Notes under the pieces: generated by a model
Told to the model about the DNA's origin: nothing
What the model saw: the letters and a program-made list of their open reading frames with translations, nothing else
Databases searched by the model: none
Made by a program: the position numbers and the translations under genes
Part shown: positions 49,954 to 63,756 of the stretch, piece after piece
How positions within the stretch are numbered: position 1 is the stretch's first letter
Layout of the letters: every line of letters starts with the position of its first letter
Source of the DNA: Plasmodium brasilianum
Lineage: Eukaryota > Apicomplexa > Aconoidasida > Haemosporida > Plasmodiidae
Assembly (NCBI RefSeq): GCF_023973825.1
Contig: NC_090118.1
Span: forward strand, 1,285,001 to 1,349,000
DNA length: 64,000 nucleotides
Reading direction: 5' to 3'

Positions 49954-50219
49954 GAAGTACTTATGCGAGTGTGTTAATACATATGTGCGTACTTACATAT
50001 TTGTGATTGTACTATGAAACCAATACAATAAGAGATATGAAAGGTAGCCTAAGTTTCATGAAAGACTTTTATTTATCGTGATAAAAGGAATAAGTACTTC
50101 AAGAGAAGGAAAAAATCATTTAAAATGGATATTTCAGTTAAAAGAAAAAAGTGTCAATGGGTATAATGATCTACACAACGGAAGAGCAAAAAAAAAAAAA
50201 AAAAAAACATATCTATCTA

Positions 50220-50253
<34 letters not shown>

Positions 50254-52058
50254 GAATAATTTTTACTGAAAAATTCAGGTGTAAAACGGATAATACTTCG
50301 TACGTTTTAGGGACAGTTAAAATATACTTGGTATAGTAAATGTAATGTTAATTAAAAAAAAAAAAAAAAGTACACCTATATATATATGTGTATATGTAAA
50401 CAAGGAAAAAAGGCTATTCATGGATATTAAAATTTGTTATTATTGCGGAAGAAAAAATTCTTTTAGCTCAAAAATGTAACAGCCCTTTTATTAATTGGTA
50501 TTAAATAGTAGTGGTCTATAAAAAAATAATTAGAATTACTCTAAAAAAATATTTTTTTTTTTTTTTTTGTTTTTCCCCTTAATTTGTTTGAATTTGTTGA
50601 CTATTTATCCTGCAAAAAGATTTAAAAAAAAAAAACTCTGCGTAAAAATATGAGGTTAAAATATTTTAAAAATATGTGTAATTCAAAATTTTCTTTTTTA
50701 CACATTCGAATTAGCTGATAAGAATTTTACTATGAAAAGGAAACAGGAGAATTAATCAAAAAAGAGAAAATAGAATAGTTCCTTATTTATTTTATTTTTA
50801 ATTTATTATTATTATTTTTATATTTATGAACAATAGTTCATTTAATTTTTCGTAATAATTTCCTTTTAATTTAATAATTTTTTAAACAAAATTTTGTACT
50901 AGTACATTATTTTGTACGCTTATAAAACCGCGTATAAAAAGCAGTTAAATCAATATAAGTTTACATCATGTAAAGGGTTAATATTATATGTTTGTACTAC
51001 ACATTAAAACAATAGCGAAAATAGGATTATTAGGGAGAGGTGGCTGGAAAAAAGTAGAATAATTTTTTTCTTTGATTTTTTAATAATTATATTTGATGTA
51101 CTTTTTTTTTTTTATATGTTAATTTTTAAATGAGAAAATATGAAATAGAGAACTAATCTATTTTTACACATGTGAAATTTATTCTTTTAAATTGTGTAGT
51201 GGTGTTTGTTTGATGAAGAGTTTTTCCTATTTGAACATATATATGGGTATTTCCCGCGGGTTTGGCGTGTTTAACCTTTTATACAAGTATGCATATGTAC
51301 AGATATGTACATATATGTATATGTATGTATATGTATGTATATGTATGTATATGGATGTGTATGTATGTATATGTATGTATATGTATGTCTATGTATGTAC
51401 GTATGTGCATATATATATGTATGTTTATGAAGGCAAATTAACCCAATTTAAGGAGTCGTATTGTATTATTGAAAACATTTTACAAAATAAAAAATGAACG
51501 AGAAAAATTTACACGGATAATTATTTTTTTAAAAATGGACTTTTACAAATATGGGATATTTCAGGTGTTTTAAAATTAAAGAAAATGGAAGGCTGTTAGT
51601 TTTTAGTGATATATACATACATGCATCTCCCTACCCAAACACACACCTATGTGTATACATATGTAGACTTAACGCTATTTTATATATTCTCATGTTTAAT
51701 TATTATAAATTTTTATATCACTATAGAAGGTTTACCATATATTTATCCTTTTATTCATAAAAGCGAAATAATTTATTATATGTCCATTCATTAAAATGAA
51801 ATACTGTAAAGTATATGGAACTTGTTTTTTTATTCTTATGCAGAAAAAAAAAAGAATAGAAGAAAAAAAAAAAAACAAAATTACCGTACAGTATAGTGCA
51901 ATACAATGTAATACAATATAATATAATATAATACAATATAATACAATATAATATGAAATACTATGTAAAAGATTTTGCTTTATAATATTATATAATACAA
52001 AGGCTTACATTTACCGATTAGTTACAACTCTGAAATTATGATTAATGGCTTGAATAGC

Positions 52059-52093
<35 letters not shown>

Positions 52094-52485
52094 AAAGAAA
52101 TAGTCATGTTGTGTATTGGCTTATTTTAGATATGAAGCAAGCAGAAGTAAGGATGTTTCATTTTTTTTTTTTTTAATTTTTATTGATATGTATATATATA
52201 TGTATATATGTATTTATGCGAGTATAGGAAAAAACAATAACAAAAAAAAATAAAATATAATTAAATTATATTAAATTAAATTTTCTACTTCACAAGGGAG
52301 TGTTACTTTTTTCCTGTTTAAGTAAGATATTTTCGTTGTACCTACTACAATATTTCTCTGAATGGTAAATAGTATATTGTTTTGGTAGCAATACTCAAAT
52401 TTAATTTTCATGATACATTTTGGTGTTATATATATATACGTGTTGTATTGCATTAGGGCTTAATTTTTCTTTTTTTCTATTATTT

Positions 52486-52710
52486 TTCTATAATTTTTCT
52501 ACTAATTTTCTATAATTTTTCTACTATTTTTCTATAATTTTTCTACTAATTTTCTATAATTTTTCTACTAATTTTCTATAATTTTTCTACTAATTTTCTA
52601 TAATTTTTCTACTAATTTTCTATAATTTTTCTACTAATTTTCTATAATTTTTCTACTAATTTTCTATAATTTTTCTACTAATTTTCTATAATTTATCTAC
52701 TAATTTTCTA
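52486..52710. repeat. 21-base minisatellite ctataatttttctactaattt
   Basis: About eleven copies, 330 bases upstream of the PHIST start. Confidence 0.9.
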
Positions 52711-53036
52711 TTATTTTTTTTTTTTTTTCGTTTTTTTGTTGTTCTTTATGTTGTGCTATTTGTTCTTTTTGATGACTATTTTTTTTTTTTTTATCTTTTT
52801 TTTTCTGAAGTATATATATTTTTTGTCAAATTTTTTTTTCTTTTTTTTTTTTTTGTAAATAAGAATATTAATTATATATGAAAGAGGTGCTTCTTTTTTT
52901 GTACTTTTTTTTTTTTTTTTTTTTTATACTAAAAATTAATACTTATGTAAGATTAGGCCTACTACACAATTTCGTCAATTTCGTAATAACACTTAGATTT
53001 GTTCTAAATAATAATAGTTAAAAAAAAAAAAAAATT

Positions 53037-54268
53037 ATGGAATATAGCAGCAGTGAGTTTTCTGATGCAGATTCATGCATTTATTCATCGGTAAAAACAT
53101 TAGATAGGGAACGGTGTAATAACATCATTTCTCCTTTTTTATATAGAAAACCAAAAAAAAAGAGGGGTATTAAAAATGCTTTATCTAAATTATTTACGGC
53201 ATCTTTGTTATCCAATTCGTTATACCCAACGCCAAGTGTGAGAAGAAAAATAAAAATATAAGAGGGATGTGCATGCGTTTATATATAGATGCATATATGC
53301 TTATTTACGCAATTGTATTTATTGAAATATCGACTTTTTGGAAGAAAGTCCATATGTATGTATTATCTACATATTATATACGTATATATATATATAAGTA
53401 CGCCTATGCATATGAAGGTTTGTATTTATGTAAGAATGCACATGCGTATGTATGTGTATATCTTTTGCTGTAGGGACAAGAAATAACGGCAGGCAATAGA
53501 ATATTTGATACCAAATTACGCATTAGTCGTCGTGATAAAATACAAATGGATGGAAATTATAGAAACATAGTAGATCGTTTGAAAAAGGAAAAGGAAATTA
53601 ATGAACTAAGTGATAACTGTAGTGATACAGCAGAAACGTCATCCTATACTTCAGGGGAAAACGAATATGATAGTGTTAATAGCTTCGGTGATAGTTTGGA
53701 TGAGAGTGTTGATGATGAGTCGATGGAATTCCAAATGGAGGATATAAAGATATTGAAAGATAACAAAATAATAGAAGACCATGAAATTCCATATAGTTGT
53801 AAAGCATCAGATTTTAATTATAATATATCTGAAGAAGATTTAGATGATATATTGAATCATTTAATTGATCCTTTAAAGTATAGACAGATGTTTGTTTTAT
53901 TTAATTATGTTCATAATATTCAAAGAAATAAGTGTCTTCAAATGCAAGATATTTTAAAAAAGTATTGTGAATATTTGGGAAAAGAGAAAAATTTACCTGA
54001 TGAAATAATTAATAAAATATGGGCAAAAAATTGTTCATACATGATAAGTGAAATATTGAAAAAGGACTTTGCTGATTTTAATTCTTTAAATGGGATGTTA
54101 AAACTTGGATCAGTTCAACGTTATGAATTTGCTAACTTTTTAAATGATACAAAATTATCCTGGGAAACATTTACACGAGAAATGGACAATAAATTGATGG
54201 AAATGATATATATCGATATAGAACGTGGGTCCATTGAGGGGGATGACTTAATGAAATCCGACTCCTAA
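53037..54268 (+). CDS. PHIST (PRESAN-domain) protein, 2 exons
   Basis: Exons 53037-53237 (donor CCAAGT|gtgaga) and 53474-54268 (acceptor tttgctgtag), phase 0, 331 residues. Exon 1 is short and basic with only a weak hydrophobic stretch (LSKLFTASLLSNSL), as in two-exon exported proteins. After an acidic/Ser-rich linker, residues about 184-315 form the all-helical PRESAN domain: YRQMFVLFNYVHNIQRNKCLQM, the IWAKNCSYMISEILKKDF helix, and the closing KLSWETFTREMDNKL. I see no canonical RxLxE/Q/D export motif where it would be expected; RIFDTKLRISRRD is the nearest basic run. It may be a PEXEL-negative or internal PHIST. P. falciparum also has a + strand PHIST gene just after CyRPA (PFD1140w, from memory), so it is probably the ancestral copy. 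Confidence 0.88.
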
Positions 54269-54421
54269 TACATTCAGTTCTACTGTTTTTTAGAAATGAT
54301 CCACTAAAGGGGGTATCAAGACGGGTGAGGGAGTGTGCACAAGCATAATACACAAAATATAGCTAATATGCATATATGTTCATATGTATGCTTGTGGGTA
54401 ATTTTTGCTGATAATATATGC

Positions 54422-54483
<62 letters not shown>

Positions 54484-54895
54484 GCGTAAGGCCCCTTTCA
54501 TTCGGTTAGTGTCCGTTTGTTAGTTCAGTCACTCGTTCGGTCCCTCGTCCAGTCATCCGCCCAGCCATTCATGGATTTTTTATTTTTTCCATCTTTCATG
54601 TAATAAACTCCTTTATGTAAATTACCCTCAAATATAATTCTGAACCTTTTTTATTATTAAACCTACCTTAGGATATACTTTTCCTGCCTTATTATATTTA
54701 GACTTGCCGTAATATATATATATATATATATGTAAAGATTATTTCCGTGTGATAAAACGTATTTCCATAGGAGTAAACTTCTTCCTAACGTTTAACAATG
54801 TCAACATTTTACCAAAATTACATAAATACTTCGATAATTTCTGCAACAAAAGAGAGACCTCCAAGATGTAGATTTAATTTTATATGTCCTCCTGA

Positions 54896-55102
54896 ATGGC
54901 CGATTTGTTATTTATGGTACACGTGATAACTGTTTTTACTTCAACTAGTAGGGTTTTCATTTTTTTGAGATATCCAATTTTTAGTGAAACGTACTTGTAC
55001 ATTAAGCTTGAAGAGTGCATTTACGCCCTTGTGTACACATACATGAATAGGCAAATGCACAAACATGCGAACACGCGCAAACACGCAAAAATGCAAACAC
55101 AC

Positions 55103-55143
<41 letters not shown>

Positions 55144-55428
55144 TTAAGCAAACTTTATATGGCATTTGTTTCTTTTCATGAACACAATAATAAGCGGTCA
55201 TTATTCGTTCTTGTCTCCTATTTTTAAGAACGATTCAGTGGTATAAAAAAAGTGGGAAGCAGGAGCCCTATATTTTTACTGAAATAATTTTGTGCAAAAG
55301 GATTTCATTATATTCTTTAGTGATTATCGAAAGGAAAAACTTACGGAAGTACATTTTTTTTTTTTTTTTTTTTTTTTTTGCAGAATGGTAAAAAGGAAAT
55401 TATCAAAACGTTAGAACAACATACATAA
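54896..55428 (+). CDS. candidate tiny 2-exon gene, unrecognised
   Basis: Exon 1 is 54896-55030 (ATG, then MADLLFMVHVITVF, hydrophobic, and FSETYLYIKLEECIYAL). Exon 2 is 55384-55428, after a 25+ base poly(T) and a perfect gcag acceptor (NGKKEIIKTLEQHT, stop). The join is phase 0 and gives 59 residues. The donor ctt|gtgtac is weak. The upstream overlapping frame from ATG 54798 may instead be the true start with a different splice. No family is recognised. Confidence 0.3.
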
Positions 55429-56170
55429 ATATATATATGCACAAGTGACAAGGTGGGAATGAAAGAAAACTCCAACTGACACTTTTACTTACGAATAATG
55501 ACCATATTGGTACAAAATATATTTGGTAAAAAAATTCTGAACCGTTAACACAATTATTTATTTATAAGAGAGGGGAGAAATAGCTACAAGATAAAACTTA
55601 TTTATCATTTGACAAAACTAAAATGATAGTTACATAAAACTATAGCGAGCAATAGACTAAAGGTGCAATTTTTATAAATACTGCATGCATATATGTCTAC
55701 ACGATTAATTTTTTTTTTTTGTTATTATTTTTTATTTTATGTAACAATAAGAGGAAGGAGGGTTTTGCTGAAATGTCTAGAAGGAAGCTAACATAAAGGG
55801 ATCACTCACATATTAGGTAATTACTTCAAAATTATATCCGTAAATTATTTTGTTTTCGTAATTATATTGTATATATTCATATACACATATGTACATTATA
55901 AGTATATAATGTTAAAGTTAAAAGTGCATACGGGGGGTGGGGGACACAACAAGGTTATAACGTCTATACATATACTTATATATATAGTTACATCAATACA
56001 ATTTTCTTAATTTGCAAAATGTGCGCAGCGCTTGTATCGTTGTAATTGGTGTATATTTAAATAATGCAGCTGATATACTTGTTATTTTTAAAAAATCCAT
56101 GTTAGAATATTAAAGGACGTATATGTTGTCTGTATTGTTTTTACGTGTATATGTAATGTAGGAGCGTACG

Positions 56171-56201
<31 letters not shown>

Positions 56202-56348
56202 TAATATGACGATATTTTATTAGGGAGTTTTATTCAAAAGGTATAACTTTTCATAATTAAAGCTTATAATGATAATCAAAAACAAAATAATAATATAAAC
56301 TATATGACAAAAAAAAAAAAAGTATTACTTTAATAGTAATAAATCATT

Positions 56349-56472
56349 TTATATATCTATCTGTATCTATCTATATCTATCTATATATATCTATATATAT
56401 CTATATCTATCTATATATATCTATATATATCTATATCTATCTATATATATCTATATATATCTATATATATAT
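56349..56472. repeat. ctatatctat/ctatatatat microsatellite
   Basis: A higher-order pattern of about 30 bases (two ctatctatatatat units plus one short unit) repeated three to four times. Confidence 0.85.
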
Positions 56473-56749
56473 ATGAGTGCACAAAACAAAATCTACGATG
56501 TTAGTAGATATATAAAACATACGTATACACATAAAAAATGCAAAACTTTAAAAGAAATAGAATAGAGTCTTATATTTTATGAACAAATATAAGGAACATA
56601 TTTCTTTTAAAATACATTTAACATATAAAATATATTATTTTGCTTTGTTATGTTTTGTTTTCACCTAAAAGGATAATTACATTGGGGGCTTCTTTTTTAG
56701 GTTCCATTGCTTTTTTGCTTCAATATTTTTTTCTTTTTTTTTTTTTTAG

Positions 56750-56864
56750 ACCCATTTAATTCCTCCTTCAGCATGTAACGCAAACAACAATTATGCAGTA
56801 AAGGAGGACTTTCTAAATATGGGTAATTTAAAATATTTAATTAGACAAATGAATATATTTGCGC

Positions 56865-56866
<2 letters not shown>
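56750..56866 (+). other. candidate coding exon, 39 codons
   Basis: It is bounded by a 20-base pyrimidine tract ending ttttttttag and by a CAG|gtatat donor. It is open in the phase-0 frame, with non-repetitive sequence: HLIPPSACNANNNYAVKEDF, NMGNLKYLIRQMNIFAQ. Partner exons were not found; ATG 56020 (MCAAL|gtatcg) is one phase-compatible upstream possibility. Confidence 0.35.
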
Positions 56867-56903
<37 letters not shown>

Positions 56904-57053
56904 CATTGCTGCTCCTTAAAATATTCGTGCGCCCTTACTGGATGGCACGCAAACAGTAACAATTATACGATGGCGTGGAGAAATAAATAAAAAAAAAAAA
57001 AAAAAAAAAAAAAAGAAAGAAAGGAATTTTTTGAATTATCTTTTCATCATTAT

Positions 57054-58302
57054 TTACTTATACGTTACATACTTTGCTCGAGAAAAATGGTGGTTTCTCT
57101 CTTTAACCCATATAAACCATTGTTTTTCTCTTATCCATGAATTAATAAAAGACTCCATCCATAGGTTAAACATAATTTGTTTATCATTTTTCCATTTAGA
57201 CCAATTATTAGATCTATTTTCTCTAATATACTGTTCTTTATTCATAACCCAACTATTCCACTGAACCATTTCTTTATTAAGTCTTTCTCTCCAATTTAGC
57301 CAATTAGCTCTATCTTGTAAATTTACTGATCTGGCCCAACTTTCTTCCCATTTCGACCAGTATTTATCTTCTTCACATTTCCAGTCAGTCATAATCCACG
57401 TAACAATTCTTTGATTTTTCCACTTTAGCCATTCTTTGACACTCCATACATCTAAATATGATTCATTGTCATTAATCCAGTTTTTCCAATCTTTTTCCAT
57501 TAACTCTTTTCCTTCTGTTGTCATCCATTCTTTCCATTCATTTTCATCTAATGTTAAAGATTTTTTCAAAATATCTGATTTTATATTTTCTAAATTTTCA
57601 TGATAATGCATCCATTTTGATTCCATAAATTTTATAAAGTCATTCCAATCCTTTTCCTTTCCAACTAGCCATTTCATCTTTTCGTTTTCTATGGTATTAT
57701 AAAATTCATTCCATTCTACTTCAATATTCCCTAGCCATTTGTTCCACTCATTGTCCTTCCACTCTTCTGTTTTACCTAAGAGTCCTGGGTGAAATTCTAT
57801 GGCTGGGGGCATATTATAATGAAGGCTTTGGGTCATTGGGGGTGGCTAAAAGGGGTAAAAGCACAAATGCATATTACGTAAACATATACAACATAACATA
57901 ATGGGCACATGGTAAAACGTACAACACGTACATGCGTAATTGCGTAACTGGGGAATTACGTAAATGCGTAAATATGTACACGCATAAGCACATAGAAATT
58001 CACAAAATACATAAGATTAGTACAAATTGGTAAGGGGGGAGATGTAACTATCCCCTCATATTCAATTTTTATGTATATATAATGTATGCATATACCTGCG
58101 TAACTCTACTAAGCAACACGGAGGTTGAAGAAAATAGATACATAATGGCCGAAAAAATGGACGTAAGAACATTCATGGCCGGATTATTCTGATGCGCCAT
58201 TCGTTGATAATCCATGGGCATTGTCCTTGGTGCCGGTCGAAAATTAGTATTGGTATTTTGTGTGGGTACATAATCATATACTTGTCTATAATATGGATCC
58301 AT
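57054..58302 (-). CDS. tryptophan-rich antigen (Pv-fam-a/TRAg type), 2 exons
   Basis: Exons 58096-58302 (donor CGCAG|gtatat) and 57054-57845 (acceptor acccctttttag), phase 0, 999 bases, 332 residues. Exon 1 is a polar N-terminus (YYRQVYDYVPTQN) ending in a membrane segment, about 42-64 (MNVLTSIFSAIMYLFSSTSVLL). Exon 2 starts PPPMTQS and carries the tryptophan-rich domain with about 29 Trp in 240 residues, spaced in EW..W / DW.NW pairs (EWKDNEWNKW, YWSKWEESW, NWSKWKND). Established knowledge: tryptophan-rich antigens of the P. vivax clade bind erythrocyte surface proteins and are naturally immunogenic. Only one Cys is present, so the fold is likely helical without disulfides. Confidence 0.92.
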
Positions 58303-59740
58303 TTTTTTTTTTGTTTTGTTTTTTTAAAATAAAAAAATTATACAAAATGGAATGAACACGTTGCTGGAAAAAGAAGAATCTTACGGTTTAAGATGTACTA
58401 CACTATGTACACATAACACATAAATGTTCATAGTATATATATATTGTATACTATGTGTGCATATAAATATATGAATTATGGATTGATTATTCCATGTATA
58501 ACTATTAGTGAATTCTATGTGTCCCTAATTTTATTTGAAAAGGGTAAAAAAAAAAGTCAACAAAAAAATACTACAGTTTTAGTTAAAGGAAAATAAAAAA
58601 AAGAAAAAGAAAAAAAGAAAAGGTGCACATAAAACTAATATTATAGGTAAATATTTACATCTTATGTGCTTAAAAAAAAAATGAAAAAAAAAAATTATAA
58701 CAAAATTTTGTTAATTGTATATATATGCATAATACGTATGTATATATAAATATTCAAAATATACAAACATGTGTATATATGTATAATATTTAGATATGAC
58801 AAAGTTTAAGATAAGAAATAAAGTAACTGCAGTCTTTAGAAATTAATTTTACGGAATCGTTAAATTAATCAAAACTTTTGTTTTAGTGGTATATAAGCTA
58901 TGCATATGTATATGTATGCACATAGTTTACATTAAATTTTGAGATGATGTACATATATAAATATTATATATATATATATATTTACATATGTCCAAACGAG
59001 CTTTTTTCCTTTAACATGTATATGTGAATATATCTGTAACTGTTAAACTCATAAATGCTTTGAATTTTAGAATTTAATAATATGAAGAATAATAATAAAA
59101 GAGAAAATTAAGAAAGAGACTCAAGAAAAAATATAAACTATTTTTTATATACATGAACATATTATATATAAATTAATAAATAAATAAATAAATATATATA
59201 TATATATATATTAAATTTTACTAAGATTTATAAATAACATATATATTTTATATAAGTATGTTCAAATGTAATTTATCAGAGCTTTTTTGCTCTTTTTTAA
59301 TATATTTAACTGGCAATAACAACAATTATATTATTAATTCAATGAAGTATATTCATTATAAATATACAATTAGATATCTATTTTTTTAGCGTAATAATAA
59401 TGCTACTTCTAATATCTTTTCGACAAAATAAAAAAAATTAAAATTTTTATATGTTAAATATTTTTAACCATTGATAATATTTACGCTATATTCAAATAAA
59501 ATACAATACGTTAAAATGTTAAAAAAAAAAAATAAAATAAACAATATTAAAAAGAATGGTAAATACTTTTATATATGTTTATATATATACATTTATATAT
59601 TGTTACGATTATTTTTTTTAATTCTTAGAATGAAATATATTTTGAAGTAAAATCTGCTAAAATTTTGGACAATAAAAATCTTAAAAATTGGTATCAATTA
59701 TTTTATATATTATTATACAAAAAAGGAATCTAGAATTTTG

Positions 59741-59777
<37 letters not shown>

Positions 59778-60539
59778 TTTATTACGTATATTATATACAT
59801 TATCATATCTTGTTGAATATAATATTTCATTCAAAAAATTATCGTGCTTGTATTTTTCCCTTTGGGCATACCTTCGAAGGTAAAATAAACAACTAAATTT
59901 TAAGATTATGTATAAATATATATATATATATATATATATGTATAATATATATGCTGTATATATTTATGTATATATATGTAAAACAACCATGTATATTTTT
60001 GTTAGTTATTTAATGCACTGTATTGTCATCATATTATGTATTTTGTTGCTCTATGCTCTAAATTGAAGGTATTTATGTTTTTACTAGTTGAGTTATGTTA
60101 AAAATAATAATCATATTTTTAATAATTTATTTTTTCTGTAAAAAAAAAAAAATATATAAAATATATAGCTTAACCATAGCATAATAACATCATTATCTTA
60201 AATAAAGCCCTAAACAATTTGGCATGCAAATATAGAACAAATTTTTGGCATGTTCTGATATATTTATAAATTTAATATTTTATTATATTAAAAATGAGTT
60301 CAAAAGAGAAAAAAAAAGAAATAAGATACTTTTAATGATTTTTGTATTTTGTTTTTTATTACACAATTATATATATAATTATTAATATTATTATAAATAA
60401 TAAAAATATATATAAAATGTTCGAAAAAGAAACTCAAATTTTTTACTTTTATGTGGTTACATGATAAGAATTGCTGTTAATCAAATATTTATTTTTTAAG
60501 AATAACTATGAACATTTTCGTTAATTTTGTATTATTAGT

Positions 60540-60704
60540 AAATAAATAAAGAAATAAACAAATAAATAAACAAATAAATAAACAAATAACTAAACAAATA
60601 ACTAAACAAATAACTAAACAAATAACTAAACAAATAACTAAACAAATAAATAAACAAATAAATAAACAAATAAATAAACAAATAAATAAATAAATAAATA
60701 AATA
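60540..60704. repeat. aaataaacaaat / taactaaacaaa minisatellite
   Basis: About 14 copies of a 12-base unit, with a central block where aaataa is replaced by aactaa. Nested homogenised variants. Confidence 0.88.
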
Positions 60705-62994
60705 TATATATATATATACATATATCTAAAATTTATTGTGTACTACATACATATTTGTATTAGTAAAGATGAATAGGAGCTGTTCATGTATGTGAAATGG
60801 ATATACCAATTGGAAACATAAAACGACACAGTAATATTTAAAAGAAATAATATTTATATATAAAAAAGATGGCATTAATTCATATTAAGGAATAAGGAAA
60901 TATAAAAAAAATGAAATGATTATTAAAACAAAAAAAAAAAAAATAAAATATAAATACAATTACAAATACAATTACAAATACAGTTACAAATACAATTATA
61001 AATACAATTATAAATACAAATACAAACGTTGTATAAGTATTGAATTATGTTTAAAACAATATATGAAAAAGTTCATATATTAGAAAGTTTAATAATAATA
61101 AATATTTTCTGTTAGAGCGGATTAGATATATATTAAAAAATAAAGAGGAACATATTTTATAGAAAAAACGATAAATACATAAATGGGTGGTATGTATAGA
61201 AATGCAGTTTTGGCTTGCATATAATTAATTTAGGATTCTGTCTTATAATAAAATGTATCAAAATATGATTATTAAAAAATAAAAAAAAAGAAAAGAAATT
61301 AATAGTTAAATATATATTTAAATTAATAGTTAAATATATATTTAAATTAATAGTTAAATAAATAGATAATTGGTATCACACACAAATGAAGTTATATGTT
61401 AAAAAAAATAAAAGAGAGGGGCACAAGATTACTTAACAAATGTGCTAACCTGTATACACATATGATACAAATGTACCGTATGCATACATATAAACAATAT
61501 ATAAAATTATTTAGTTCAATTGGTACCATTCTTAGGATTGCTATTCTTTTTTAGTAGTTGCTGTCTTATATTCATTTAAAAATATATTTGAATTCAAATA
61601 TAAAAAATTTTGTAGTAAGGGAAAATATTTCCTTATGGTAATTTTATAATAATATGTCAATGCAAATTATACTATTTATTTATCATATTAAATTTATGGT
61701 TTTATTAATAACATATTATAAAGACATATATTGGAAAGTTTACAAATTGACAGAAGGTTTCTGAAATTTACATTTAAACAATTCCTTTTTGTACATAGGA
61801 AAAAGGAAGACCAATGAGGGAAAATGTTAATGTGCATATACATAAGTAATACGCTTCCTTTATTGTAGCTCATATACTTGTTACCACTTATATATATATT
61901 TTTTTTTTAATTGTTAGTTAAATAGTTCATAGGATGTGATCTATTAAAAACTATGAAAGCATTTTTTCTTTTTTTTTTTTTTTTTGTCGGTACTACAAAT
62001 TTTGCTTAAAAGAAAATCCTAGTGATAAAATTTTTTCCTTTTTTCCTGTTTTAAGTTTTTCAATAGAATATTCCTAGTGTAACTTAAAAAAAAAAGAAAA
62101 AAAAAAAAAAAGACATAAAATAGAATAAAATGAAATGAAAAAGGCAGATATACGTCTCGATACGTAAAAGTATAAGCAATTTTGTAAGGAATAACTTTAA
62201 TTTGCACAAAAGAAGTAAGAACAACGATGTATTTAAAATGTCCTCGTACTCTTAGTGCTAGGTTTTATTTTCATTTATGTGTTATAATGCGATTTTACTA
62301 GAAATATATGTTCTGAAAAAGGAATACTGTTTGAATATATGTATCCCTCTGTAAAGAATTGATATTAAGAAAAATTTTAATTTATCTCTTTAAAACTTTT
62401 ATAAATGGAAAAATATGGTAGCACTTTTTTTTTTTTTTTTTTATGGGCTAGTGGAACAATATACGCAGCAAATAATATACCCGCATAGAACAGTCTTCTA
62501 AGAAGCTCATTTAATATTAGGCATAACAAAGAGAAAATTACATAGTAGAATCTAATCGTACATTAAATGTGTCAATTTGCTGATACTTCTAGTAAGCGAC
62601 TAGGAAAACGTTAATAGTAGGCACCTACATTTATGCACGGTATATGTGTGCACACACATATTTATATATATATATATATGTAAATATATGTAATTAAATA
62701 AATTAAACTAAATTAAATTAAATTAAATCAAATCAAATTAAATTAAATTAAATTAAATTTTTTGTTTATTAAAATATTCCAAAATGCGCATTTCTACTCT
62801 ATTTTGTTAACTATAACCACATCTGAATGATATTCTGTATATACGTTTACGTATATATATACGCATTTACGGATAGAGAAAGCGTTTTACTTAAAACTTA
62901 AACGAATATATTGAATGTTAATGGACTATTTAGGTAATTGTTGAAATAGTAAAACATAAAAATATATTTAGTAAAGTATAACAAAAAACAAAAA

Positions 62995-63160
62995 AAATAA
63001 AATTATAACAAATATATTTATATAAATTATAACAAATATATTTATATAAATTATAACAAATATATTTATGTGAATTATAACAAATATATTTATATAAATT
63101 ATAACAAATATATTTATGTAAATTATAACAAATATATTTATGTAAATTATAACAAATAAA
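62995..63160. repeat. 24-base minisatellite tataacaaatatatttatataaat
   Basis: Six to seven copies with atataaat/atgtgaat/atgtaaat variants. It reads as an INIFVIIY frame on the minus strand only because of its period. Confidence 0.9.
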
Positions 63161-63756
63161 ATAAGTAAAACAAATACATAAAAAAAAACAAAAAACAAAA
63201 AATTTTCTAATAATATAAGAATCATATATTATTACATTAAAAAATTAATTAATTAATTAAATGGGAGCAAAAAATAGGTAACTTCAAATTAGCAATAAGG
63301 ATATATAAAAATATATATATATTATATATTTTTAAAAATATGGCATTTTAAAATTATAAATTACATTTTTATTAAAAAAGATTGCCAGTTTTCCCCTATT
63401 TTAATGATTTTCCTTACATAATGATCACCGTACATTTTTTTTTTTTTTTATATATCCATTAAATTTATATGTTTGAACAATTGTCCAAACAATAGGGATA
63501 TATATATATATCAAAAAAAAGAAAAAAAAAAAGAGAAAGTGATCAACTGGAAGGAAAACCTTTACCTTATTTTTTTATAAAAGTATTTAGTTTATTACAA
63601 ATATGTTAAATAATAATAAGACAATATACTTTTCCGGTAGCACTCCGCCTCCTTCACTTCTCCTGTCTTCCCGTTATATTGAGGTATTTCCTCTCTACTC
63701 TTATTATTTCATACATGTGCATTTACGAAACAATTAAATAAAGGATAAAAATATGC

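Larger units (their letters stand above)
49462..53036. other. 3.6 kb divergent spacer CyRPA / PHIST
   Basis: Apart from repeats it has some coding-looking patches. At 51211-51496 (+) are MKSFSYLNIYMGISRGFGVF and later GKLTQFKESYCIIENILQNKK, separated by gtatgtat repeats. At 52271-52453 (-) is a 60-codon ATG frame (IQRNIVVGTTKISYLNRKKVTL). At about 50081-50200 (+) is REGKNHLKWIFQLKEKSVNG. None forms a complete model; they may be relics of subtelomeric genes. Confidence 0.55.
54269..57053. other. spacer PHIST to tryptophan-rich antigen
   Basis: Holds two candidate coding pieces listed separately. It also has several (TA)n runs, a ttcggttagtccgttcgtt-like degenerate stretch at 54500-54570 and a ctatctatatat microsatellite. 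A 42-codon ATG frame at 54798-54926 (KERPPRCRFNFICPPEWPIC) overlaps the first candidate in another frame. Confidence 0.55.
58303..63756. other. 5.4 kb spacer between two tryptophan-rich genes
   Basis: The most AT-rich stretch of the window. It holds (TA)n and A-runs, the aaataaacaaat and tataacaaatatatttata minisatellites, and aattaaattaaattaaat. A 24-codon ATG frame at 62227 (MYLKCPRTLSARFYFHLCVI) stands out but is too short to call. No gene seen. Confidence 0.7.

Noticed and set aside
57031..57264. Plus-strand 77-codon frame
   Set aside because: Antisense shadow of the tryptophan-rich antigen exon 2.
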